A stretch of DNA of 38,684 nt from Clostridia bacterium. Lineage in GTDB: Bacteria; Bacillota; Clostridia; Oscillospirales; Acutalibacteraceae. How positions within the stretch are numbered: the stretch's first letter is position 1; every line of letters starts with the position of its first letter. Position numbers and translations under genes: made by a program. The notes beneath the pieces were generated by a model. That model ran no database searches, had not been told where the DNA came from, and saw nothing but the letters and a program-made list of their open reading frames with translations. Shown piece after piece: positions 23,551 to 31,731 of this stretch. The stretch spans positions 1 to 38,684 of the forward strand of contig JAFODQ010000111.1 in the NCBI GenBank assembly GCA_017380615.1, given 5' to 3'.

Positions 23551-24345
23551 CTATATTTTAAGCAATCCTTCTATATTCTTGGCGAATATTTTTTCAAGTG
23601 TCTGATCGGAATAGCCGAATGATAAAAATCTTTCAATTTCATCTGCTTGCTTCCATATAGGATAATCACTACCGAATATAACCTTATCCTCACCATATTT
23701 ATTTATTATTTTTTTGGCGTCTGTGTCTGATAATAAATATAGCGACGAGCAAGTGTCAACGAAGAAATTATCATATTTGTGAAGCTTTTCTGCAGCCTCT
23801 TGCCAGAGAGACCATCCGCCAAAATGCGCACCAATTACAGTAAGCTTCGGGAAATTCTCAAGTATATTTGCGATTCTGTCGGGGTTTGAATTGTCATAGC
23901 GTGAGTCTCCGGTGTGCATAAGCACAGGAATATTGAGCTCTGAGCATAAGTCATATATTTTTTTGTACCCATCACAATCAGCCTTGAAGCCTTGTATGTC
24001 GGGATGTGTTTTAATACCCTTAAGGTTCAATTCTTTAACGAGCTTAACATCCTCAGTTAATGTTTTGCTTTCAGGATGAACAGCACCAAATCCGATAAAT
24101 CTGTCAGGATGGAGCTTCATCTGGTCAGCAACAAAATGGCTGAGCTTCTGTGGTTGGCGTGGATTTGTTGCCACCATTGCAACAACGCACTGTGAAACTC
24201 CGCTTTGCTCACACTGTTCAAGGAGGCTGTTAACGCTTCCGTAATATGCTGTGTGTGGAATATCATAGAATTTTTGTGTGTTTTGGGTCGCAGTAACAGA
24301 AAGCTTGTCGGGGAATATGTGACAATGTGCATCAATGATTTTCAT
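23551..24345 (-). CDS. Amidohydrolase-2 (TIM-barrel metal-dependent hydrolase/decarboxylase) family protein
   Basis: The 264-residue protein has the ligands of the amidohydrolase superfamily: HCH (7-9) after the first strand, LMHTGD, IGAHFGG and the Asp in FGSDYPIW. This is the PF04909 layout, whose members include ACMSD-type decarboxylases and lactone hydrolases. The start at 24345 (MKIIDAHCH) follows GAAGGACG; a TTG at 24360 overlaps this site. It lies downstream of the acyl-CoA synthetase fusion on the same strand but after a hairpin, so co-transcription is possible only by readthrough. The substrate is not known. Confidence 0.8.
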   Translation of the reverse strand: MKIIDAHCHIFPDKLSVTATQNTQKFYDIPHTAYYGSVNSLLEQCEQSGVSQCVVAMVATNPRQPQKLSHFVADQMKLHPDRFIGFGAVHPESKTLTEDVKLVKELNLKGIKTHPDIQGFKADCDGYKKIYDLCSELNIPVLMHTGDSRYDNSNPDRIANILENFPKLTVIGAHFGGWSLWQEAAEKLHKYDNFFVDTCSSLYLLSDTDAKKIINKYGEDKVIFGSDYPIWKQADEIERFLSFGYSDQTLEKIFAKNIEGLLKI

Positions 24346-24363
24346 AATTTCGTCCTTCAATAA

Positions 24364-24397
24364 AATATAAAGTCGGACAGGCGCCCGACTTTATATT
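24364..24397 (-). terminator. Terminator after the TIM-barrel/acyl-CoA synthetase gene
   Basis: A perfect 13-bp stem (24364-24376 with 24385-24397) with an eight-base loop and a U-rich tail on the minus strand. The tail is imperfect, so some readthrough into the amidohydrolase is possible. Confidence 0.7.
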
Positions 24398-24414
24398 ATT
24401 TGTTATGAATCTTC

Positions 24415-26868
24415 TTAAAGACCATATTTTTCAATAGCAATTTCTCTCATTTTGTATTTGAGAATCTTACCTGCAGCGTTCATTGGGAATTCATCAACAA
24501 ACATAAAGTATCTTGGCACCTTATGTCTGGCAATTGAAGCATTTCCGTATTCCTTCATTTCATTTTCATCGGCTGTTTCGCCCTTATGAAGGATAACCCA
24601 GGCACAGCATTCCTCGCCATAACGTTCGTCGGGAACGCCAACAATCTGCACATCTCGTACCTTGGGGTTTGTAAGATAGAATTCTTCAATTTCTCTGGGA
24701 TAGAGATTTTCACCACCACGGATAATCATATCCTTAAGTCTGCCGGTGATTTTATAGTAGCCATCGTTTGTTCTGCAGGCAATGTCACCTGTGTGAAGCC
24801 AGCCTTCAGCATCAATTGCCTGTGCTGTTGCTTCAGGCATCTTGTAGTAGCCCTTCATAATGTTAAAGCCACGGGCAACAAATTCACCATTTTCACCATC
24901 GGGAAGATCGAGACCTGTTTCAGGGTCAATAATCTTACACTCAACACCAGGGAATGCGCTTCCTACGGTGTCAACACGGTGGTCAAGATCTTCATTAACT
25001 TCGCCCATGGTACAGCCGGGTGAAGCTTCGGTCTGACCGTAAACTGAAATGATTTCTCGCATGTTCATTTCAACAGAGGCACGTCGCATAAGGTCAGCGG
25101 GACAGTTTGCACCTGCCATGATTCCTGTTCTCATATATGAGAAGTTCGTTTTTGCGAAATCGGGGTGGTTGAACATTGCAATGTACATTGTTGGAACACC
25201 GTTGAAGCAGGTGATTCTCTCATCATTTACACAAGCAAGTGAGGACTTTGGTGAAAAATACGGGATAGGGCAAAGTGTACCACCGTGAGTCATCATAGAT
25301 GTCATTGAAAGCACCATGCCGAAGCAGTGGAACATTGGCACCTGAATCATCATACGGTCGGCAGTTGATAAATCCATTCTGTCGCCGATTGTTTTACCAT
25401 TGTTCACTATGTTACGGTGTGTAAGCATAACTCCCTTCGGGAAGCCTGTTGTACCCGAGGTGTACTGCATGTTGCAAACATCGTCAGGCTTAACAAGTGA
25501 GGCACGTCTGCGCACCTCTTCGCGTGGTATGAGTGCAGAGCGTGATAACATCTGCTCCCAATTAAGGCAGCCGTCCATATCGAAGCCAACAGTAACAACA
25601 TTGCGAAGGAAGGGAAGGTTCTTTGAGTATAATGGTGAGCCGGGTTCAAGGCTTTTGAGTTCAGGACAAAGCTCTTCAATGATTTCCTTGTAGTTGATAT
25701 CCTTGCAATATTCAATCATAACAAGAGTATGAGTATCTGATTGCTTGAGCAGATATTCAATTTCGTGGATTTTATATGCTGTGTTAACAGTAACAAGAAC
25801 AGCACCTATTTTGGTTGTTGCCCAGAAGGTGATGAACCATTGCGGCACGTTGGTTGCCCAGATAGCAACATGGTCACCGGCTTTTACACCGAGGGAGATG
25901 AGAGCAGCAGCGCACTCGTCAACATCACGGCGGAATTGCTCGTATGTTCTTGTGTAATCGAGTGTGGGATATTTAAATGCATACTGGTCAGGGTAAGTTT
26001 CTGCCATTGTGTCAAGCACATCGGAGAAGGTTGCATCAATGACATCATACTTTTTCCAGACAAAAGTACCTGTCTTATCACGATTATAATAAGCACGGTC
26101 GTAGGATTTTTTTTCGCGTCTTAAAGAAGAAAGGTAGTTTGTGAAGTGGGTAAGAACAATGTCTGCATCACTGATTTCCTCGTTCCATGCAGCACAAATG
26201 AAGCCTTCATAGTTTAATGAGGAAAGAGCATTTATTAATTTTTCAACCTCCAAATCACCTTCACCGATTAAAACAGTTTTTCCATCCTTCATATCACCAA
26301 GACGTACATATTTGATATATGCACCAAGGTTTTTGATGGTCGTTTCAGATGTTTCTCCGGCATCAAAATATGTACCTCTTACATTCCATGATGCACCGAT
26401 AGCAGCAGAAGCAAAGTGATTGATGATGCCGATAACCTTTTCGCTTCTTGCAAGTGCACCAACTGTTTCAAAAAGAATGTTAACATCATTTGCCTCGGCA
26501 CGTTTTATTGCTGGAGCAAGTTTATCATCAAGCACATCAAAGGTGGTTTTCTCTTCAGTTCGCACAATAATATTTTCAATACCTGAAGCAGCTGCCATGC
26601 TTACATATTTCTCAACAAGCTCAGGTGTTGTTTCTTCACTTTCAATAGGTGAGGGGAGACGCAAAGCTGAAACACATAGATTTCTGTTAACGAGCTTTCT
26701 TTTGGCGTCTGCAATACGCTCGCGTCTTAAAATGCTATCGTGATGTAAGCTTCTTTCTTTTATGGCATCATAGATTTCAAAGCCCTCAAAACCATAGTCA
26801 AAGGCATAACGGCAAGTGTCAAGAAAGGAGGCTCTGCTCACATTCTTGGTCGAAAAAACGATTTTCAT
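24415..26868 (-). CDS. Fusion: xylose-isomerase-like TIM barrel plus AMP-forming acyl-CoA synthetase
   Basis: The 817-residue protein has two units. Residues 1-250 look like an AP-endonuclease-2/xylose-isomerase TIM barrel (FDYGFEGFEIYDAI, ILFETVGAL, GEGDLEVEKLINALSSLNYEG), with some metal ligands changed: the C-terminal Glu position reads CAAWNEE. Residues about 275-817 are a complete acyl-CoA synthetase of the FadD/medium-chain type with TSGTTGFPKG (470-479), YGQTEAS, WLHTGDIA, GRLKDMIIRGGENLYP and the C-terminal catalytic Lys in AAGKILK. It should activate a carboxylic acid to its CoA ester using ATP. The ATG at 26868 has GAGGAGG, inside the end of the LeuA-like gene, one base after its stop. 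The pair shares T-box 1. Confidence 0.85.
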   Translation of the reverse strand: MKIVFSTKNVSRASFLDTCRYAFDYGFEGFEIYDAIKERSLHHDSILRRERIADAKRKLVNRNLCVSALRLPSPIESEETTPELVEKYVSMAAASGIENIIVRTEEKTTFDVLDDKLAPAIKRAEANDVNILFETVGALARSEKVIGIINHFASAAIGASWNVRGTYFDAGETSETTIKNLGAYIKYVRLGDMKDGKTVLIGEGDLEVEKLINALSSLNYEGFICAAWNEEISDADIVLTHFTNYLSSLRREKKSYDRAYYNRDKTGTFVWKKYDVIDATFSDVLDTMAETYPDQYAFKYPTLDYTRTYEQFRRDVDECAAALISLGVKAGDHVAIWATNVPQWFITFWATTKIGAVLVTVNTAYKIHEIEYLLKQSDTHTLVMIEYCKDINYKEIIEELCPELKSLEPGSPLYSKNLPFLRNVVTVGFDMDGCLNWEQMLSRSALIPREEVRRRASLVKPDDVCNMQYTSGTTGFPKGVMLTHRNIVNNGKTIGDRMDLSTADRMMIQVPMFHCFGMVLSMTSMMTHGGTLCPIPYFSPKSSLACVNDERITCFNGVPTMYIAMFNHPDFAKTNFSYMRTGIMAGANCPADLMRRASVEMNMREIISVYGQTEASPGCTMGEVNEDLDHRVDTVGSAFPGVECKIIDPETGLDLPDGENGEFVARGFNIMKGYYKMPEATAQAIDAEGWLHTGDIACRTNDGYYKITGRLKDMIIRGGENLYPREIEEFYLTNPKVRDVQIVGVPDERYGEECCAWVILHKGETADENEMKEYGNASIARHKVPRYFMFVDEFPMNAAGKILKYKMREIAIEKYGL

Positions 26869-26869
26869 C

Positions 26870-28258
26870 TTATGCCTCCTCGAATACAATTTTGTTCAAA
26901 GCATTGATATATGCTCTGATGCTTGCAGCAACGATGTCTGTTGATGTACCGTTACCTGAATAAAGCTTTCCGTTGTTACGGAGTCTTACAAGGGCAGAGC
27001 CGAGGGCTTCTTTGCCTTCTGTCACTGACTGTACCTGGAAGTCATCAAGCTCATAGTGATGTCCGATGCACTGTTCAATTGCGCGGAAGACAGAGTCGAT
27101 AGGACCATCTCCGTTACTTACACCGCAAATGATTTCGTCATTGCACTTTAATGTAACCTGGGACATAGAGCTTGACATATTGCTGCTTGTGGTTGTGTAG
27201 GTTTCAAAGTGATATGTTGAAGGAGCCTGCATAGCGGAACTTGCAATAACAGCCTCAAATTCCTTGTAGCCAACGGCACCCTTCTTCTCGCAAATCTGCT
27301 TGAGTACCTTGTGAACATTACCAACATCGGAATCGGATAATTCGTAGCCCAAAACAGCAGCAGCCTGAGCAACCTGAGCAACTGTGGAGTCAGAGTCAAT
27401 AAGAATCTTTTTCCCCTCACTCACTGTCTTTTCGGTATCATAAGCATCGTGGTTGATGCTTGATACCATATCATCAATGCTTGCATGGATTTTGGTGTTG
27501 TTCAATTTGATTTCTGCATCAAGCTGTGCACCGCAAGCAATCATAGCATCTGAAAGCTCGCCGGTAAGAAGCACATTCTTGCCAACCATTGCACACTTGA
27601 TACCATCAGCACCACATCTGATTGCAGAAAATGCTGAAGCAACTGCCATATTGATGCGGTCTGAAACCTGTACATACACAGGTATGCTTACAGCGTCTTT
27701 TACCTTTGAAACCAAATTTGCAATGTCATCGGGAGTTGAAACACCTGCATCGTCACAGATGGTAACTATGTCTGCGCCACAAGCCTCAGCTTCCTTTGCT
27801 GCAGCAATAAGGAAATCCTCATCTGCTCTTGTTGCATCAAGTGCTGAAAATTCAACATCAGCACATAATTCTTTCGCCTTTTTAACAAGCTCTGCGATTT
27901 TCTCAAGCATCTTTGCCTGTTTGAGGTGATATGTATATTCCATCTGAATTGTGGAAACGGGAAGCTCTACCTGAAGACGAGGCAGCCTTGCTTCCTTGAT
28001 ACAATCCCAGGCAATATCAACCTCTTCGCAGCTGAAACCAACAGGGATTGCAAGAACAGCATTCTGTACATTCTGTGCAATAGTTTTGTAAATGATTTTA
28101 TCCTCGCGAGGGGATTTTACTGCAGGAAATTCAATTACATCTGCACCGAGTTTATCTGCACAGTTTGCAATAGCTGCTTTTTCACGGAAAAGCAAGGACA
28201 CATCTTTATCCTCTGAAATCTTTTTATGTGTGATGTCTGAAATTCTGATTTGCTTCAT
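26870..28258 (-). CDS. LeuA-like protein lacking catalytic motifs but keeping the leucine regulatory domain
   Basis: The 462-residue protein aligns with 2-isopropylmalate synthase: TIM barrel (1-290) with CADVEFSALDATRADEDF (132-149), and C-terminal LeuA dimer domain (about 330-462) ending in STDIVAASIRAYINALNKIV, almost the canonical sequence. The catalytic parts are missing: DTTLRDGEQ is replaced by SDITHKK (7-13), the metal-binding HCHDDLG by QVSDRIN (197-203), and NGIGERAGN by CAMVGKNVL. It cannot bind metal in the usual way, so isopropylmalate synthesis is unlikely. It may be a leucine sensor or a new activity. It is first in an operon with the TIM/acyl-CoA synthetase fusion, under T-box 1. 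It could also be called a divergent HMGL-like protein. Confidence 0.8.
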   Translation of the reverse strand: MKQIRISDITHKKISEDKDVSLLFREKAAIANCADKLGADVIEFPAVKSPREDKIIYKTIAQNVQNAVLAIPVGFSCEEVDIAWDCIKEARLPRLQVELPVSTIQMEYTYHLKQAKMLEKIAELVKKAKELCADVEFSALDATRADEDFLIAAAKEAEACGADIVTICDDAGVSTPDDIANLVSKVKDAVSIPVYVQVSDRINMAVASAFSAIRCGADGIKCAMVGKNVLLTGELSDAMIACGAQLDAEIKLNNTKIHASIDDMVSSINHDAYDTEKTVSEGKKILIDSDSTVAQVAQAAAVLGYELSDSDVGNVHKVLKQICEKKGAVGYKEFEAVIASSAMQAPSTYHFETYTTTSSNMSSSMSQVTLKCNDEIICGVSNGDGPIDSVFRAIEQCIGHHYELDDFQVQSVTEGKEALGSALVRLRNNGKLYSGNGTSTDIVAASIRAYINALNKIVFEEA

Positions 28259-28305
28259 ACTGAAAACTCCTTTTGATTTTCGCTTGTTACTTTCATTGTT
28301 GCCTT

Positions 28306-28583
28306 GAGAAAAACGAAAGCCCGCCCCAAAGCTTCATATTTGCTTTGAGACGGGTGTAAATTACTTAACACTCGCGGTACCACTCAAATTGCAGATTAAA
28401 ATCTGCCACCTTATCGAAGTCTGTCAACTTCTATGCACTTACGTAGCAAACACGGGGCGCCCTACACATTTTCACTTCAGGTTTCCTGCTCAGAAGGGAG
28501 AGGCACAAGCTCTATATAGTCAGTTCACACCAACCACTGACTCTCTGGATATATCCGTCTTGCCCATTCTTCTTCAACGCTTT
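28306..28583 (-). ncRNA. T-box leader 1 (probably leucine) for the LeuA-like operon
   Basis: On the minus strand it has the Stem I AG-bulge/distal motif (AGAGAG followed by GTGGTTGGTG), the T-box core TGGTACCGCG (28382-28373) preceded by TTTGAG, and a terminator stem (28354-28342 with 28332-28320) followed by a U-run. Folding Stem I by hand with the rule 'GA(A/G)-codon-purine-helix', the 3' strand reads GAG-CTT-G-TGCC opposite GGGCA, giving specifier CUU (Leu). TGGT in the core calls for discriminator A73, as in tRNA-Leu. Uncharged tRNA should prevent termination and turn on the two genes. Confidence 0.9.
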
Positions 28584-28601
28584 GAATATTTAATTTTCAT
28601 T

Positions 28602-28630
28602 ATATTACTATGCTTAACAGAAATTGTCAA
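28602..28630 (-). promoter_or_regulatory. Promoter of T-box leader 1
   Basis: On the minus strand a perfect TTGACA (28630-28625) and TAATAT (28607-28602) are 17 bases apart, about 20 bases upstream of the leader. Confidence 0.75.
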
Positions 28631-28735
28631 GCATCAAAAGTGATAATTTAATATGTTTTATAAATATGCATAAAATAATATAGCATAAATTCCTTAATTT
28701 TGTGTGGTTTGTTTTCGGAAAGTATTGTCAGGCTA

Positions 28736-28764
28736 TTGACATATAAATTTAATTGTGATAATCT
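28736..28764 (+). promoter_or_regulatory. Promoter of T-box leader 2
   Basis: TTGACA (28736-28741) with a 17-base spacer to TAATCT (28759-28764); GATAAT at 28757-28762 is a second option for -10. The roughly 100-base gap between the divergent promoters 1 and 2 shows no gene. Confidence 0.65.
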
Positions 28765-28789
28765 TTACTAAATTAAAAATATCACAAAT

Positions 28790-29051
28790 AAAAGCTGTGA
28801 CGAAGACGGTTGAAGATTGTGTCTTTCAGAGAGTCGGTGGTTGCTGTGAAGCCGGTAGATAGATTTTCAAAACCTATCCCTTCTGAGCTGAAGAGCTGAA
28901 CATTACAGTAGGCTTCTTCCGAATGTGCTGCGTTAGTGCAACGGGGTTGATAGACCTTAAGAGGCGAGCTTTTGCTTGCAATTTGAGTGGTACCGCGGAT
29001 AATTTTTATTCGTCTCAAAGAGAAACCGTGTTTCTTTTTGAGATTTTTTTA
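28790..29051 (+). ncRNA. T-box leader 2 (possibly phenylalanine) for the first sensor-ligase fusion
   Basis: It has AGAGAG followed by GTGGTTGCTG (Stem I distal part), CTTCTGAGC at the end of Stem I, the core TTGAGTGGTACCGCGG with TGGTACCGCG at 28988-28997, and a 14-bp terminator stem (29013-29026 with 29030-29043) with CGT loop and a T-run. The Stem I specifier region reads GATTTTCAAAACC opposite GGTT; TTC-A (Phe) is the likeliest reading, but TTT, TCA or an ATA further up are not excluded. TGGT fits tRNAs with A73 (Phe, Leu, Ile, Val) and argues against Trp or Gly. Confidence 0.9.
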
Positions 29052-29096
29052 TTTGTGCATTTTTGATTTCATATTTCCTTTGAAAGGGTGAATTTA

Positions 29097-31367
29097 ATGA
29101 ACAAATCATATGAAAACAAATTGGTTGAGGTTGCCGAGCGAATTAAGGAGCTCAGGGATATATACAGTCTCACTGATGTTGAAATGGCAGAGAAAACAGA
29201 GGTTAGTCTTGAGGAATATCGTGCTTATGAAAATGGCACCGATGATATGCCGTTCTCTTTTGTTCACAAATGTGCACTTGCATTTGGTGTTGAGCTTACA
29301 GATCTTCTTGAGGGTCAGAGTGCGAAGCTTACCACATACAATGTAACTCGAAGAGGCAAGGGTCAGACTACCGCAAACGAAGAAGGTATTCTCATTCAGA
29401 ACCTTGCTCCGAAGTTCAAGAATAAGCTTGCTAATCCATATTGGGTTAAGTATGAATATTCAAGTGAAAATCAGAATAAACCAATCGAGCTTGCAACTCA
29501 TTCAGGTCAGGAGTTTGACCTTGTTATCAAGGGTGCTCTTAAGGTTCAGATTGGTGATCACATTGAAATTCTTCACGAAGGAGACAGCATTTTCTATAAC
29601 AGCTCTATCCCTCATGGTATGATTGCTGTTGATGGTGAGGATTGTCTCTTCCTTGCAATGGTTATGGCTGAGGATGAGCTAGAGGCTGATAACCACATGA
29701 GCAGCGTCAACACAGGTAAATCTGCAACAGAGGAAAAGCTTGTTTGCGATAAATTCATCACAACCACACTGGATGAAAATGGTGTTTGTAACGGAATTGA
29801 ATTTCATAATGAGGATAAATTCAACTTTGCCTTTGATGTTGTTGATGAAATTGGTAGAAAATATCCGGAAAAGCTTGCAATGATTCATATCTCTGATGAT
29901 ATGACAGAGCGCAGATTCACCTACAAAGAAATCAAAGAATGTTCTTCTCAGGCAGCAAACTATTTCAAATCTCTCGGTATCAAAAAAGGCGACAGAGTCC
30001 TTCTTGTTCTCAAAAGAAACTATCAGTTTTGGTTCGCTATTCTTGGACTTCATAAGCTTGGTGCTGTTGCGATTCCCGCAACAAATCAGCTTGTTGTTCA
30101 TGATTATGAATATCGCTTTAATTCAGCAGGTGTAAGTGCAGTAGTGGTTACTGCGGACGGTAAGGCAACAGATTACATTGACGAAGCGCAGAAGAATTGT
30201 CCGAGTCTTAAAACAAAGATTGTTGCAAATGGCTCAAAAGATGGTTGGCACAATTTCGACGAAGAGTTTGGTCTGTTCAGTCGCAGATTTGTCCGCACAG
30301 AGGATTCAGCTTGTGGCGATGATCCGTTGATTATGTTCTTTACATCAGGCACAACGGGTTATCCTAAAATTGCAACTCACAGCCATAAATATCCTCTTGG
30401 TCACTTCATTACAGCTAAGTATTGGCATTGTGTTCAGCGTGATGGTGTTCACTTCACAATTTCAGAAACCGGTTGGGGTAAAGCACTCTGGGGTAAGCTC
30501 TATGGTCAATGGCTTTGTGAAAGCTGTGTATTTGTATATGACTTTGAGCGTTTTGATGCCTCAAAGATACTTCCGATGTTTGCAAAATATAACATCACAA
30601 CATTCTGTGCACCACCAACAATGTACAGAATGCTTATTAAGCAGGATATTTCGCAGTATGACTTATCCTCCATTGTTCATGCAACCACAGCAGGTGAGGC
30701 TCTTAACCCTGAGGTTTTCAAGCAGTTTGAAAAATCAACAGGCTTAAGAATATATGAAGGCTTCGGTCAGACCGAAACAACTCTTTCAATTGCAAACCTC
30801 AATGGCACAAAAATTAAAATCGGCGCAATGGGTAAACCATCACCACTTTATGATATTGATATCGTTGATCCCGATGGCAGACCGGTTGCAGATGGTGAAA
30901 CCGGTGAAATTGTTGTCAGAATTGATGAGAAGAAGCCTTGTGGTCTGTTCCTTGGCTACTATGCTGACGAGGAAAAGACAAGTGAAGTAATGCACGATGG
31001 TCTTTATCATACCGGCGATACTGCATGGCGTGATGAGGATGGTTATCTCTGGTATGTCGGCCGTGTTGATGACGTTATCAAATCCTCAGGCTACCGTATT
31101 GGACCATTCGAGATTGAAAATGTTATTATGGAGCTTCCGTATGTTCTCGAGTGTGGCGTTTCGGCTGCCCCTGATGAGGTCCGTGGTCAGGTTGTTAAGG
31201 CAAGCATTGTTCTCACAAAGGGCACAGAAGGCACCGAGGAGCTTAAGAAGGAAATTCAGGATTATGTTAAGAAGAACACAGCACCTTACAAATATCCAAG
31301 AATTGTTGTCTTCAGAGATGAGCTTCCAAAAACAATCAGTGGTAAGATAATGAGAAATAAGCTTTAA
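29097..31367 (+). CDS. Fusion: XRE helix-turn-helix, cupin, AMP-forming acyl-CoA synthetase (copy 1)
   Basis: The 756-residue protein has an XRE DNA-binding domain (about 8-72), a cupin (about 110-192; THSGQEF with H135/E139, and IPHGM with H173), and a full acyl-CoA synthetase (about 240-756): TSGTTGYPK (416-424), EGFGQTETT, YHTGDTAW, GYRIGPFEIE and the catalytic Lys in ISGKIMRNK. The ligase part is of the ACSM/medium-chain type, which includes a methanogen enzyme acting on 2-methylbutyrate; branched or aryl acids are plausible substrates. XRE-cupin proteins normally regulate genes in response to a small ligand, so this looks like a sensor-enzyme. The ATG at 29097 follows GAAAGGGTG. It is under T-box 2, and no strong terminator follows. 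Confidence 0.88.
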   Translation: MNKSYENKLVEVAERIKELRDIYSLTDVEMAEKTEVSLEEYRAYENGTDDMPFSFVHKCALAFGVELTDLLEGQSAKLTTYNVTRRGKGQTTANEEGILIQNLAPKFKNKLANPYWVKYEYSSENQNKPIELATHSGQEFDLVIKGALKVQIGDHIEILHEGDSIFYNSSIPHGMIAVDGEDCLFLAMVMAEDELEADNHMSSVNTGKSATEEKLVCDKFITTTLDENGVCNGIEFHNEDKFNFAFDVVDEIGRKYPEKLAMIHISDDMTERRFTYKEIKECSSQAANYFKSLGIKKGDRVLLVLKRNYQFWFAILGLHKLGAVAIPATNQLVVHDYEYRFNSAGVSAVVVTADGKATDYIDEAQKNCPSLKTKIVANGSKDGWHNFDEEFGLFSRRFVRTEDSACGDDPLIMFFTSGTTGYPKIATHSHKYPLGHFITAKYWHCVQRDGVHFTISETGWGKALWGKLYGQWLCESCVFVYDFERFDASKILPMFAKYNITTFCAPPTMYRMLIKQDISQYDLSSIVHATTAGEALNPEVFKQFEKSTGLRIYEGFGQTETTLSIANLNGTKIKIGAMGKPSPLYDIDIVDPDGRPVADGETGEIVVRIDEKKPCGLFLGYYADEEKTSEVMHDGLYHTGDTAWRDEDGYLWYVGRVDDVIKSSGYRIGPFEIENVIMELPYVLECGVSAAPDEVRGQVVKASIVLTKGTEGTEELKKEIQDYVKKNTAPYKYPRIVVFRDELPKTISGKIMRNKL

Positions 31368-31396
31368 TGTAATATTTTTGTTCAATAAAAATACTA

Positions 31397-31425
31397 TTGA
31401 CTTTTTCAAATAATTGTGGTATTCT
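31397..31425 (+). promoter_or_regulatory. Promoter of T-box leader 3
   Basis: TTGACT (31397-31402), a 17-base spacer and TATTCT (31420-31425), located after the stop of the first ligase. Confidence 0.65.
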
Positions 31426-31439
31426 TTGAGAAATTGAAT

Positions 31440-31702
31440 ATTAAAGGCGTTGAAGAAAAGGGCACAGCTTGCTGAGCTTCAAGAGAAATGACGGTTGGTG
31501 CAAGTCATAGCAAGGCTTCTGTAGTTTGTAGTTTCTGAGCCGGGAGGAAGAAAGGCATTTGCTTAGTAGAACCTCTCCGTGATTGCTGCGTAAAGGCATA
31601 GAGGTTGATTGACCTCGAGAGTGGCAGGTTTTTCTGCAATTTGAGTGGTACCGCGGGTTATATTTAACTCGTCTCAAAGAATATCTTTGGGACGAGTTTT
31701 TT
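31440..31702 (+). ncRNA. T-box leader 3 for the ligase / oxidoreductase / aminotransferase operon
   Basis: It has the Stem I distal part (AGAGAAATGACGGTTGGTG), TTTCTGAGC, the core TTGAGTGGTACCGCGGG with TGGTACCGCG at 31646-31655, and a 15-bp terminator stem (31666-31680 with 31684-31698) followed by six T. The Stem I 3' strand (AGCAAGGCTTCTGTAGTTTGTAG) can be aligned in several ways (TTT before G, GTA before G, CTT), so I do not assign an amino acid. TGGT again requires a tRNA with A73. It should control the seven genes to 38387. Confidence 0.9.
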
Positions 31703-31731
31703 GTTTGTCCCGCACACAGGAGGAAAAATTG

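Noticed and set aside
31368-31396. A terminator after the first sensor-ligase gene
   Set aside because: Only an AT-only inverted repeat (ATTTTT with AAAAAT) is present; this is too weak to call, so readthrough into T-box 3 is possible.
31440-31560. An amino acid assignment for T-box 3
   Set aside because: The Stem I 3' strand allows at least three alignments (TTT, GTA, CTT), each with weak pairing. A covariance fold is needed.
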